Assembly: GCA_038025085.1 (NCBI GenBank)
Contig: CM076154.1
Span: 34,204,501-34,268,500 of the forward strand
Direction: 5' to 3'
Origin: Tetragonia tetragonoides
Lineage: Eukaryota > Streptophyta > Magnoliopsida > Caryophyllales > Aizoaceae
Length of the DNA stretch: 64,000 nt
Position numbers and translations under genes: made by a program. Shown one piece after another: positions 46,733 to 58,617 of this stretch (positions within the stretch are counted from its first letter, which is position 1; the number at the start of each line of letters is the position of its first letter). The notes below the pieces were generated by a model. The model saw nothing but the letters and a program-made list of their open reading frames with translations. It was not told the origin of the DNA and ran no database searches.

Positions 46733-47026
46733 AACCAATAATAAGAGTGGTGGCTTAGTGGTTCCAAGTTTACTATAAGTGGTTTAGTAAAGCACGTTTA
46801 TATATAGGTTTGATTTCTCATCCCCTTATGTTTGGTGTCTCCTGATTTCTATGAATTATACAAGCCCTTTATTAGTGCTACGTCGACGGAGCTAGTACTT
46901 GCGCTGGTTGTTTCATTTAGTCTGAAAATGTTAGTTATTGAACGTGAGAGTCTGAACATGACATAGCGTAGTAGTAAGAATGCCTTGATTGCAATTCACT
47001 TACACCATCTTTTTTATGAGAAAAAA
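46733..47026 (+). mobile_element. Second retroposon at the same target site
   Basis: It starts right after the second target copy and ends in an A run at about 47021-47028, followed by a third copy of the target with two mismatches (47027-47046). The head has tRNA-like blocks, TGGCTTAGTGGTTC and AGGTTTGATTTCTC. The body is unlike the first SINE. Confidence 0.65.
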
Positions 47027-47547
47027 AAGTAGAGTATTGTGATTCGGATGCAAAGCTTAGAGAAGAGAAGTTTGTCAAATCGTACAAAACCATCTTGGTA
47101 GACCCTTTTGAGTTATATGGGAAAGGTTTGGCTCGAAGAGCTTGTACTAGCAATCTTGATTCTCAAAACTCTTATTTATGTTCAATCTTAAGGCTCTTCA
47201 TCCTTGTCGTGAGGGGCCGAGGCCCGAGGGGTGCAGGACCATAACATTTTGGGCCTGATATCTTCAAATTCGACGGGGATTTTGGCCTGATGAACAATAT
47301 TATTTGATCCATTTTATTTCCAAAAATTTCAAATTTCATAGAAGTTTTTGTGCTTATAAAATAAAAGAGAAAAAATTAGAAAATAGAAAAATAAAATATG
47401 TGCTTACAATTATTACATTTAAGAATTGCAAAATCGAAAAAGGAATAATATTTTGGAACCAAAATTTAAAAAATAATTTTAATAATAATACATTTAAATA
47501 ATAATTTTTTTATTTTTTAAATTAATGTTACAAATATTGTAAATTTA

Positions 47548-47930
47548 GAACTTAAGTGGCTCAGAAACAATGCCAAGGGCAAAGCTTGGCGCCATAAGCA
47601 GAAGAGATGCTCCCTCCTTGCTTCCCTGTATGAGTTATGGAGGGAGAGGAATGCCAGGATCTTTCGTGGGGATAAACGTAGTGTCCAGCAGATTGTTTGG
47701 CACATCAAAAGCCTAGTCTGCACACGTATTATGGCCTTGAAAGTCTCTGATGATGGTGATAGATTTAATTCTCTCCTAGGCTAGCGTTTTTGGCTTGTAA
47801 TAATCTTCTGTTTTTTCTTTTGGACTGCCTTCTTGGCAAGTCTAAAAATGTACAGTTTTTGCCACTGGATGCCACCTTGGTATTCCATTGGAAGATGGAA
47901 TGAAATAGATTCACCATTTTCCAAAAAATA
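47548..47930 (+). mobile_element. 5'-truncated L1-type LINE tail
   Basis: A frame from 47554 to the TAG at 47782-47784 encodes KWLRNNAKGKAWRHKQKRC, LLASLYELWRERNARIFRG and a tail ending NSLLG, typical of the last part of LINE ORF2 proteins. A 3' UTR and A-rich end follow. The 16-bp duplication AAATATTGTAAATTTA flanks it at 47532-47547 and 47931-47946. Confidence 0.82.
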
Positions 47931-47974
47931 AAATATTGTAAATTTAAAATTAAAGAAGTCAAATGGAAAACACA

Positions 47975-48125
47975 AAAAAAAAACTTGTATGAGACCATCT
48001 CATGGTGAGACGTTGTGATTTTTGTGAAAAACAAGGATGACTTGTGAACAAGAAGTCATCTTAATTTTTCATAAAAATGACTGTATCCCACCATGTGACG
48101 GTCTGAATCTTATACAAGACTTATT
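47975..48125. mobile_element. MITE, AAGACGGTC family
   Basis: The left end is ACTTGTATGAGACCATCTCA and the right end, on the minus strand, is AAGTCTTGTATAAGATTC. The arms GTGATTTTTGTGAAAAACAA and TTTTTCATAAAAATGAC are partly inverted. The boundaries are approximate. Confidence 0.6.
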
Positions 48126-48129
48126 GAAT

Positions 48130-49205
48130 GGAAAACAAGAATTTGAAACAGGAGTATCGAACGGGCAAATGAATCATGCCATGAGTTCCACACTTTCACT
48201 TTCACTTTCACTACCTCAAATGTCATAAGTGTTGGGCAAGTCCCTACTAGTTTATGTACTTGCATTGTGTTAAGTACATCATATGGTTGAGGTTTTGCCG
48301 GCACGAATGTGTCTTCTTGTACAAGGGTCACTTTCATTGAATTGCCATCACTCTATAGTCTACACTCTAACGTAAGCTATCAAGGTTTCTAGAAGCCAAA
48401 GTGTTACATTTTGGCTTTAACTTCTAATTAGTGCCATGCAATAATGATAGGGATACATACAACATTAATTATTGGCCTTGTATACCTTACACTTCGTAAC
48501 CACCACTAAATGCAGTTATTGCCCATCGTTGGCCCTACTCTAACTAAACCCTCTCTCACTGGTAAATGGTAATTAGATTGTAGACTAATCAATATAATTG
48601 TGGACAAGATCGATTTGTGAAAGTTCAGCCAATTACTTCTTAAAGCTAAACAAACAACTATAAGTTTGAAGCTTGTTTAGTAAAAAGATTCATGCTTGTC
48701 TCCACCACAAAATAAAGCTTCACTATTTTTTGCCTTCGAAATATAACTGATTAATACAGCTTGTTTGGTTATATGAAGAAGATAGAAAAGATAAGAAAGG
48801 AAGGGATCGAAAGGAAGAGAAAGGAAAGGAAAAGATCGAATTATATTTCCTACATTTGGTTGTGTAAGAAGAAATTGAAAGAAAAACAACATTTTTCGTT
48901 GTTTGGTTAATGTGATTTGGAATGAAAAAGGAAAGAAATGACAGTTGTAAACTCCCTTTCCATCCAAATTCCACCAATTTGGGAGGAAAGGAAATGGAGG
49001 AATTTATAGGAAAATTTTTCCATCATTTCCATTCCCTTCCGTTTACTTCCTTTTATTTTTAAAACCAAACATGGAAAAAGTACTGGATTTATTTTCCCTT
49101 CTTTTTTTTTTTCCTCCCGTTTTCTCTTTACCAAATTAGCTATTAAAGGAAAATGACTCATAAAACTGTTGGCACTTCTTATTTATTGTGAAGTTGTCGA
49201 TGGTC
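48130..49205. other. Intergenic DNA
   Basis: A purine-rich block (GGAAAGGAAAAGATCG and similar) at 48780-48840, and a complementary-looking pyrimidine block at 49015-49070, lie between CTTGTTTGGTT and AAACCAAACATGG. This may be another MITE with degenerate ends. No gene was found. Confidence 0.4.
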
Positions 49206-49212
49206 CTTGCAC

Positions 49213-49365
49213 TTCGAATCTTGGGTTAAACGGAAACAACCTCTCTGTGAGACTCTCACATGGGAAAGGATGCGTACAACAGACTCCTTCCCCCCCCCCC
49301 TCCAATTACCCTGCCTAGGTGGGAAACTCTTTGAAGGCACTATGGTAATGTTAATGTTAGTTAAA
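49213..49365 (+). mobile_element. Diverged retroposon tail related to the RTE-LINE 3' end
   Basis: GGAAACAACCTCTCTG, GGATGCGTACAACAGACTCC, a C run, CCTGCCTAGGTGGGA and a GTTAATGTTAATG-like tail align in order with the 3' UTR of the element at 40286-41218. No target duplication was resolved. Confidence 0.5.
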
Positions 49366-50000
49366 CTGAACTTTACTAAACTGATTATGCAACAAAACGT
49401 ACTGCAATAAGAAGTAAACTTGAACTAATAATGATAAGGCGTATCGTTCTAAATTTTCCTATGCTGAATTGATGTTTACGAGCTAGTTAGCACACTTTAC
49501 TGAACTGAACTTCTTTTCACCAGGAATTCTTTGTTTGGTTTCGAAAGATTTTTCCCTTAACGTTCTAGAAGGTATCTATCTAAGTCGTGATCAAACAATC
49601 AATAGGACAGTAGTACGTAGAGCCAAAACCCTTCTAGAAGCAAATAATAATCAACTAGGCCGTATATATATGGCCATGCATATATCATTTTCAACACACT
49701 AATACCGTTGGTTGGAAATAATTATTGAAGAATAATGAAAAGGAAAATGCAAAACAAGACAAGGCCTGTCACATTCAAGTTTGTTAAGAATGAGAAACCG
49801 AGTATTAGACAGTACCCATCTTGTTGTTAACTCGAGAGCCACCGGCCACACGTTATGTCTCGGTTCACTCTCTATGCCTAAACTGTAGGTGAGCTGCTAC
49901 GTTGAGGATGGGGACTTGCCGTACGTTTGACGCGCATCATCACTTTTTAGTTTTTAGAAACCTAAGGGGATGGGAAACCAAAACAACCACGCAAAAACCA
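49366..50000. other. Intergenic DNA
   Basis: Nothing recognisable was seen apart from scattered short AT-rich repeats. Confidence 0.45.
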
Positions 50001-50007
50001 CTACAGA

Positions 50008-50612
50008 TGTGTTCTTTTCTACGGGTGCGTTATTTTTCACTTATTTCCATTGATTATCACTAATTGAGTAAGGTCTTTTAACTGATTGGGTAAGGTTTTA
50101 TCACTGATTTCCACTGATTCGGTAAGGTCATGCCACTGATTCTCATTGATTCTCACTGATTCAATATAAGGTCATGCCACTGATTATGTGAGTAGGAATG
50201 TGGGTTCTGCACTTATTCCCACTGATTAAGTAAGGTCCTGCCACTGATTCTCAATTATTCAATAAGGTGTTGCCACTGATTTTCACCGATTTAGTAAGGT
50301 CTTGCCACTGAATTTCACTGATTGGGTAAGGTCCAATAAGTGGAAAAGAACACACCCTACTTATTATCTTATTGGATCTTATTAAATCAGTGAAAATCAA
50401 TAGAATGATATTATCGAATCAGTGATAATTAGTTACAGGACGTTATCGAATCAGTGAGATTAGTGGGAAAAAAATGTCATACTCATAAAATTAGTGGTTG
50501 GGCTTAACTGAATCAGTGGGATTAATAGTTGGGTCTTACCTAATCTATGAAAATCAGTGGTAAAACCTCGCTAATCAGTTCAAATTAGTGGAAAAGAACA
50601 CACAATGTCATA
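50008..50612. mobile_element. MITE inserted near the end of a related MITE
   Basis: An outer unit starts GATGTGTTCTTTTC (50008) and ends GGAAAAGAACACAC (about 50602). Within it an inner unit runs from GGGTGCGTTATTTTTCACTT to AAGTGGAAAAGAACACACCC (about 50025-50356), flanked by TAC. Both are filled with variants of CCACTGATTCTCACTGATTC and AGTAAGGTC, so internal tandem repeats dominate. Confidence 0.55.
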
Positions 50613-51309
50613 CAAACAAAGAGTACATACCCTAACTGAATTACACACAATCTCCTTGCATTGTACCACTAAGTTATGAGTTTGAATGTTACAGAGAAAA
50701 ACAAATGTCCCGACAATTTATATAATTGACATGCAGAGGGAGTTTCTCAATCATCAACACATTTAAGAGAAAAACGTAAGGAAGAAAAATAAAGGGAACG
50801 CTCTTGGATGATTCTAGCTAGTGAGGACATTACTATTAACAAATAAATAATATTGGTCGATTCAGTATTTAAGTTAAGAATAATTATTTGAGTTCCAATA
50901 AGCAATTAGCAATAACAAACAAATAAATTGTTAATTGATTACTTTTGAAAATATTATTATTTAAGTTAAGAATAATTATTTGAGTTCCAATAAGCAATTA
51001 GCAATATACAAGTAACCTATACATTACATGGACAAACTACACATTATTGGATAAATCAAGCATTATTGTAGGCTCACTAGGTCAACGAATCAAATATAAT
51101 CCTTGATCTATTTGAGTACAAAAACAGTAAAAGAATTTTTATTCTAGTTTCACGCTAAAGGCAACAAACAATGTTAATTTTTTTAGTAATACTGTACTAA
51201 AATTAATTAATTAATCTAACTACTAAAATTAATTTTTTTAGTAGTACATACAAAATCATGTGAGTTGTGAACTTGTGACCCTCATTACATGGCCACAGAT
51301 TCTGTTGTT
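50613..51309. other. Intergenic DNA with a local repeat
   Basis: AAGAATAATTATTTGAGTTC plus following bases occurs at about 50877 and again at about 50967, a 90-bp-spaced direct repeat. No gene is seen. Confidence 0.45.
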
Positions 51310-51454
51310 ACCATTTAACGCAAAAACTTGTTTGCGGCGGCTTCAAGTTGAGGCCGCGTGTGGTGTAGTCACATTGACGTCAGCGTCTTCCTTTTTTTTT
51401 TTTTTTTTTTTACTTTCACTCGTTCGTTCATTAACTCTCGCTCTCCCCAACTCG

Positions 51455-52475
51455 CACTACAACAAAATTGAGAATAGGCAACACATCAAATGCCAACAAT
51501 GTTTCAACTGTTACCTTTTGTTATCTAAGATAACAGTTTTCTTGCGTTGCATAATTTGTTTACAACGCTACAAAAACTGTTGCTTTATATAGGATAAGGC
51601 AACAATTACTGTAATTGTTGTCTTTTTCTTGCATAAGGCAACAGTTATTGGAAACGTTGCATTTAATGACAACAATATATTTGTTGTTGCATTATAACAC
51701 AACACTTCTTGTTTTGTTGCTTATTTAGGCAACAGTTTGGACAACATAGCCAACAAATTTCAAAATGTTGCCTGTATGTGCATTAATATCTTCACTAGTA
51801 AAATGATGTATGCCAAAATAAATTCTTATATCTTTTTAACACAACTTGTATAAATTATATTGAAGGTAATAGGATACTACCCAAACTAAAAAGAAGAAAA
51901 AATTAAGAAAAGGAATTGAAATTCGTAAGTTAAAGATATGTACTATATAAATTAAACTTGACATGAAAAAAAAGTAAGCTTGCTGGTTGAGGAGTCCTTT
52001 CTTGGAGGTAATTACATTTGGTTGCAGGTTCGAATCCCCGCAGCCCCACATGGGCATTACTTTGAGAGGTATTATTTGTGTATAGTAGTAAAAGTTATTG
52101 GAAAAGGAAGAACGGGTTGATTGGTACACGCACGAATTAATTTTTTTCCCCTCGTATAATTTAAATTTTTAAAATTTTTGCCTACATTGCAACGATTATA
52201 TGTTGTTGTCTTTTAATGGTAAATGTAACAAATTTAAGATTGTTGTTAAAAGTGGCAACGGTAGCATACTGTTGCCTTTGTAAAACCGTTGCCTAAGGTA
52301 AATTTTAGCTTTATCTTTAGAAACAGTTGCCTATTATGCAAGAATTATTGCCTTAGGAAAAGGCAACGGAGGCAAATGCAACGAACTAGATCTGTTGCCT
52401 TAGACTCAAGGCAACAGTTTTTTGATATTAGACAACGGTTTTTGATTGTAATCTTTGGTACTTTTTGTTGTAGTG
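51455..52475. mobile_element. Non-autonomous CACTA transposon
   Basis: The ends CACTACAACAAAA and (minus strand) CACTACAACAAAAAG are perfect over 13 bp, flanked by the 3-bp duplication TCG at 51452-51454 and 52476-52478. Both subterminal regions carry many copies of GGCAACAGTT or its complement, the usual array of transposase-binding motifs in this superfamily. No transposase is encoded. Confidence 0.93.
51975..52095 (+). mobile_element. tRNA-like SINE head inside the CACTA element
   Basis: TGGTTGAGGAG fits the pol III A box and GGTTCGAATCC is a perfect B box, about 45 bp apart. The stretch is followed by CCGCAGCCCCACATGGGC. The 5' and 3' limits and any target duplication are unclear. Confidence 0.5.
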
Positions 52476-53884
52476 TCGTTCTTTAACTTCTCTGTCCTCA
52501 CCATCTTTTTGCATCTCAGTCAAACATTCTCTCTCCTCACCCTCTTTCTTCCTCCCCGTCACTCTCTCTCCTCACCATGGCTTCTGAAACCAAAAACAGA
52601 GACATAATTTGCTCTGTACGCCACCATTTGTTTTGTTTGTATAGTTGTTTGTTGATATCTCTTCCTGATGTTTTGGGGGAAGGGAAGCTGCAATGGGGAA
52701 TAGAAGAGGGAAATTTGTGTGCTACCACCGTTGTTTTTGGTTTGGGTTTTCTTTGGCCTTGTAATTGGTGAGGATTGACATTTTATTTATGACCGAGTGA
52801 CTGTAACTCAGCAAGATTGGCTTATTGTTCGATGATGTAAAAGTTACGTCATTCATTTTTTACTTATTAAAATAAATAAAAATCGTAGTATCAGTTTTGA
52901 ACTTCTATGTATTAGTTTTTCGATCCTAAGTATTACTTTGTTAATATTATGTATCGATTTATTACTAAAATAAATAGAAATCAAAGTATCACTTTTAGAC
53001 CTTGAAATGCTATATTTTCAATTCTACGTATTAGTTATTATGAGTGGAAACTTTTATGTTGCTATATATGGAAAATGACAGATGGAATCTAATATTCAGA
53101 CACATGACAATTGATAAGAAAATAAATAAATGTGATACCTGGTGAAATAAAATTGATACCAGAAGTAATTTTTTTGATACGAATAGAATGGATACTCCAT
53201 ATTAGTTTTAGACTTTCATGTATTAGTTTTTTTTTATCTTACATATTACTTTCATCAACTTGCTAGTATCCATTAAATCAAAGTATCAATTTTTTACTTC
53301 CATGTATGAGTGTCCCGATCCTACGTATCATTTTTTATCTATTACGTATCAATTTATTATTGAAAACGAATAGAAATGAAAGTATCACTTTTAGATCTAG
53401 TATTAGTTTTTCAATCCTACTTATCAAGTTTTTGAATATTATGCATTAGTTTATCATTAATATGAAAAAAAAAATCAAGTATAAGTGGTAGACTTATAAG
53501 TATTTATTTTCTAATCCTATGCATCAATTTTAGACTTGAAAGTATTAGTTTCAATCCTATGTACCACGTTTTGAATAATATGAGAGTTTCAAACAAATGA
53601 ATCACGAGTTGAAAATTCGGCAGAGTTTCCTTTGAATATAGACATCAAAAGTTATCGACTTTTCAAAAACTTGTTTAAATAACAGCTTTCACACAAAACC
53701 AAAAGAAATCTTCTTACAAAATTCAGAGCGACATTGCCACATCCACTCATACTTTCGAAAATAATAAATGCATACACGAGATGCAGTATGTGATACAAGT
53801 GGGAGCAAACTTAATACTAAATGATACTTGATGAACGTTTCTTATGTATATAATAAAACTAAAACATTTGTTTGATGTTTGAGT

Positions 53885-54310
53885 TACTGAAAATAAAACA
53901 TCCTCGGGGAGTGTAGCCTTAGGAGCAGGTGAAGGCTCAACATCAGGCCTAGGCTTCATAGGCTTACCAAGAATAAGCTCCTTACTCGAATCACCCTTAA
54001 GTCCCTTCAAATGGAATGTGAAGAAAAGCTTAAACTGGATACACAATCTGATGCAACTTCACTTGTCCATGTGCTCCCTCAAAAATTCTTGAATCGCCGG
54101 TCACATCCAGATAAGAGTTCTCGTAGGTTAAGTATGGTCTCTACACTGCAAGGTGACCATAGTAGAAGTTATAAGCTGCTTCATATTTGTCCCCTTTCTT
54201 CTCTTCTTTGTGTTGGATCGAAATACATATACCTGCTGTTATTTGTAGCCCCTTTGCAAGTCCCCCGAGTTCATGCAAACTCTGAATCTTCACTTTGATA
54301 GAAACCAACA
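53885..54310 (-). pseudogene. Allene oxide cyclase gene fragment (captured, broken)
   Basis: Minus-strand pieces read [39 protein letters not shown], stop, [35 protein letters not shown], frame change, [20 protein letters not shown] and KPRPDVEPSPAPKATLPED. This is the C-terminal two-thirds of allene oxide cyclase, the plastid enzyme that makes cis-12-oxo-phytodienoic acid in jasmonate synthesis. A TAG replaces the expected Gln codon after HLAV, and one extra G before TTTAAG shifts the frame. The N-terminal part and transit peptide are missing. It cannot encode a working enzyme. Confidence 0.88.
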
Positions 54311-54588
54311 AGAAACCAAACACCAACTTTCAAATCTGTGCACCTACAATAACTCATACTAGATACATAAAAACGGATACCACACTTATGAAAACTAGTA
54401 CTACACGTGAAAACTAATACAAAATAGATGAAAACTTATACAACACATCTAAAACATTTCCACTCATAATGATAACCAACATCAATCAGACAAACATCAG
54501 CAAGCTGCTCTATAGCCTAATATCTTATGCAAATACCAACTCTTTTAATTCTTCCAATAAAATCTTTTTATGTCCATAATTCTTGCAG

Positions 54589-54735
54589 CAAATCTATGAT
54601 TTAGGGGCGCGTAAATTTCTGATGATAGAGACCTCAGCAGTTGGATGTTGTCCATCCCAAAGAGACAGGAACCAAAGTGAGGTGTGCAATGACGCAACAG
54701 ACTTTTGGGCTGTTAAGTACAACCAAGGACTTCAG
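54589..54735 (+). pseudogene. GDSL esterase/lipase exon fragment (captured)
   Basis: The frame reads QIYDLGARKFLMIE, TSAVGCCPSQRDRNQSEVC and NDATDFWAVKYNQGLQ, matching the block around GARKF...GCCP in plant GDSL-type esterases/lipases. It is preceded by an intron-like pyrimidine tract and acceptor TTCTTGCAG, and then runs into unrelated DNA. The piece was therefore taken from genomic DNA with part of an intron. The catalytic Ser, Asp and His blocks are all absent. Confidence 0.82.
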
Positions 54736-55659
54736 TTATGTTATATATCTCTATGTCTCTCTCTCTTAAAAAATAGCAATTTCTATCTTCAGTTGAAAAC
54801 TGTCCACTACAATAACTCATACCAGACATATAATAACCAATACCACACTTATGATAACTAATACTACACATCGAAACTGATACAACATAAATGAAAACTT
54901 ACACAACACATCTAAAGTTTCCACTCATTATAACTAATACAATATACAAGAAATTTCATACAAATTGTTAGAATAAAAATGAAAACTCATACAACAAATG
55001 GGAAAGCTTATATTACATATAACAAATTAACACCGTACACCAAAATTAATACCTCACATAATAAAATAGATACTGCATGTATGAAAATTGATACAACACA
55101 TAAAATTGTGTTGTACACATGTGAAAGTGAGGCAGCACATAAAATCTAATACAATAAAAACAAAAACTAATACATCAATTATGAAAACCAATACGAGGAC
55201 TCTAGTAGGCGATTTATGTGGATGTGTGTTTGTCTATTTTAAAGATCGACAAACAACAAAAATTTAATCAAACGTTTAACCTAATTCTAATACTCTAAAC
55301 CTAGAAACTGATAATCCTAATCTATAAATCCAAATAATTGACTATTTTTCAGATAATAAGAACGAATAATCGCAGTAACATTCATAATTTGCTACCTAAT
55401 AGCATGATACTAGTACTTCACCAATCGAAAAAATAAAAGATTGAGTAAAATTGTTGAAATTAAAATACCAAATTAGTGATACCTTTTGTGTTTTTTCGTT
55501 GCAGTTGATTTTTTTGGAGGTCGCTTCCTCCCGATTTGCTTTAATTTGACCAATGCCAAAAACAATTGAAGCTTCACTCAACTTTCTCACTAAAGTATGC
55601 GAAATTTAGTCAAAAAATCAAGTTTTTGTGTGAATTTTCGCCATGAGAGAGCAGAAGAG

Positions 55660-55725
55660 AAAGGGAGCGCGAAGAGAGAGAGAGAGTGAGAGAGTGATGA
55701 GAGAGAGAGCGCGATGGTGAGAGAG
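55660..55725. repeat. GA-rich simple repeat
   Basis: GAGAGAGA runs are broken by GCGCGA and GTGAGAGAG. It lies in the right arm of the composite element, opposite the CT-rich left arm. Confidence 0.7.
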
Positions 55726-56035
55726 CGTGAGTTTTGGTTCTGTTTTTTTTTTAATATTTAATTGGGATGATTGGTTGGGTTTTATTTTAAGCGGGCGTCT
55801 GTTTCTATTTGTTATCTCTAAGAGGCCTCAAGTTGAGGCGACCTCACAGGAGACAGATTGACCATTTAATATGCGTGCACTAGGAGAACCTGTTACCTGT
55901 TAGGCTGTCACCACAATTTACACCATCCTCATGACCCATATTCATTTATTTTGACGAGCTCAGATTCATACTACATGCCAAAAAAAGGAAACAGAGAGAA
56001 AGAAACAGAGTTATCATTTGTGGTCTGATTTTATT

Positions 56036-56199
56036 TTTTGGTTCACGACCAAGTGTATCCACCGTCGACTACAGTGACTATCCCCCGCGTTGGTTTTTAG
56101 GCACCTTAAAGAGTGGGACTGCTGGCCAAGGAATTTAAAACTGCTCCATACTCAAGGCGAGATTCGAACCCTCGACCTTGGTTAAGTAGGAAAAGAGAC
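56036..56199 (-). mobile_element. 5'-truncated SINE, family A, with an unusually long target duplication
   Basis: Minus-strand family-A sequence (CCAAGGTCGAGGGTTCGAAT ... GTGACTATAGTCGACGGTGG-like body) ends in an A-rich tail beside GGTTCACGACC. A perfect 37-bp direct repeat flanks it at 55999-56035 and 56200-56236, starting AAAGAAACAG and ending GATTTTATT. The repeat extends further with small indels. Confidence 0.8.
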
Positions 56200-56263
56200 A
56201 AAGAAACAGAGTTATCATTTGTGGTCTGATTTTATTATCTAGAAGAAGGCCATGCAAGTCTAA

Positions 56264-57127
<864 letters not shown>

Positions 57128-57161
57128 TAACTGTACCAATCACGTACCCTAAAATAAAGAG

Positions 57162-57277
<116 letters not shown>

Positions 57278-57651
57278 ATCACGTTAGGTTAGTTGATAAT
57301 TTTCTCCTAAATCTCATCAATTTTTGAATATAATGTAAAATGGGAAAAAGAGTGAAAAGAATAGGTTGCAGACTTACCGGGCATAAATTGGTAGGAAATA
57401 CCATTCCAACACAATATGAAGCGAAACTGTTTGTATAAACTTTTAAAACAAGTCTTGTGTGAAAATAACTCACAGAAAAATAGGGTGACTATTTAAAATT
57501 AAAATATAGGGGTTTTCTATTCAAATTTGTCCCTACCCAACCCCCCTCCTTTTACGCAGGGCCTAAGCTATTTTTTCAAGCCATTGATCTTGACTATAAC
57601 GGTAGGGGCTGCTTCTAACCAAGGTTGGAGAAAATTATTTTTTCTTAGGGC

Positions 57652-58175
57652 ATGTTTGGATTAGGGGTAATGATTAAACGAGTAAAAATTTAATTACAGG
57701 CTAAATTAAAAGGTATATTATTAGGAGGTAGCAGGTGTTATGGTGAGAGCGGGGTAATTGTACTGTTGCCCTTATTGGTGGTATATTCTCTAACAAAAAA
57801 AGAGAGAAGGTATATTAGTGGTGGATGAACATCAAGCAGTCTCTTTACTAAGAATGATGCTAGCAGCAGCCTCACTATAAGGCTGTAAATTGCAGCCTCA
57901 CTCACAGTTGACATGTATAAAATACCTCTAAAACTGTAATTTTTAAAAATAAACTCACACTCTGTCTTCTTTACCAATGTTTATTTACTTGTTATTTTAC
58001 CTCTCAAAGTCAGACCTGTTTTCTCGCCCTAGGGTAATGATTCTCACCTCCCCCCTTCTCCCTTCCATTCTCTTCCCTACACCAAGTTGCACCACCCACT
58101 ATCACCTCTATCATTCTATTTACCATTTAATTTGCTCCGTTATCCCATAATAATTACCCCTAATCCGAACATACA
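57652..58175. mobile_element. MITE with ATGTTTGGATTAGGGGTAAT ends
   Basis: The left end CATGTTTGGATTAGGGGTAA and the right end (minus strand TATGTTCGGATTAGGGGTAA) form inverted repeats around 520 bp of noncoding DNA. TA may be the target. The limits are approximate. Confidence 0.6.
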
Positions 58176-58480
58176 CTAAATATTGTTTTAGATTTTACCG
58201 TCCAAAATCGATCGTTGATTTGCAAAAAAAAAGAGATTAATTTGACTCTCTGTATGAAACCATATTTACTGAATTCAAATGAAAAAATATTCACATTAAT
58301 ATCATTTATTTTTTTAACAAATTTTAGTGGAAAACGAGACAAAAAAAGGGACTAAGGGAGTATAATTTTGTTTGGAATCTTTTTATTTATTTACTCCTAT
58401 TTTATTACAAGACTACAAAACTAGATACAAAGATTTTATTTAGGAAGTTGGAACCCACAAATTTATTAACCGACAATTTC
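58176..58480. other. AT-rich promoter-proximal DNA of the carboxylesterase gene
   Basis: I see no element or gene. Upstream regulatory sites cannot be picked out with confidence. Confidence 0.4.
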
Positions 58481-58482
58481 TC

Positions 58483-58496
58483 CATATATAAATACA
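58483..58496 (+). promoter_or_regulatory. TATA box of the carboxylesterase gene
   Basis: CATATATAAATACA lies about 125 bp before the start codon and is followed by a CT-rich leader with CTCTCTCTCC. Spacing suggests transcription starts near 58515-58525. Confidence 0.65.
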
Positions 58497-58617
58497 CACT
58501 AGGCCCTCTCTCTTTCCACAAAACACACACAAACACAACATATATCCCACCGCCAATCTTCTTCTCCCTTATTACTCTCTCTCTCCTCAACCTCTGTTTT
58601 TTCTTCATTCCTCAACA

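Larger units (their letters stand above)
51319..55860. mobile_element. Putative Mutator-like composite element carrying host-gene fragments
   Basis: The 9-bp direct repeat ACCATTTAA occurs at 51310-51318 and 55861-55869. Inside it, imperfect inverted termini centre on GCGGCTTCAAGTTGAGGCCGC (left) and GAGGCCTCAAGTTGAGGCGAC (right), at equal distance from the repeats. Next come pyrimidine-rich arms with many CTCTCTC runs, inverted relative to each other. Inside those are long AT-rich arms in which TATTAGTTTT-like motifs on the left (52860-53600) face AAAACTAATA on the right (54340-55200). Between them lie fragments of two unrelated genes. This architecture fits a Pack-MULE, but the outermost bases match poorly, so the class is an inference. 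A CACTA element (51455-52475) is nested in the left arm. Confidence 0.55.
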
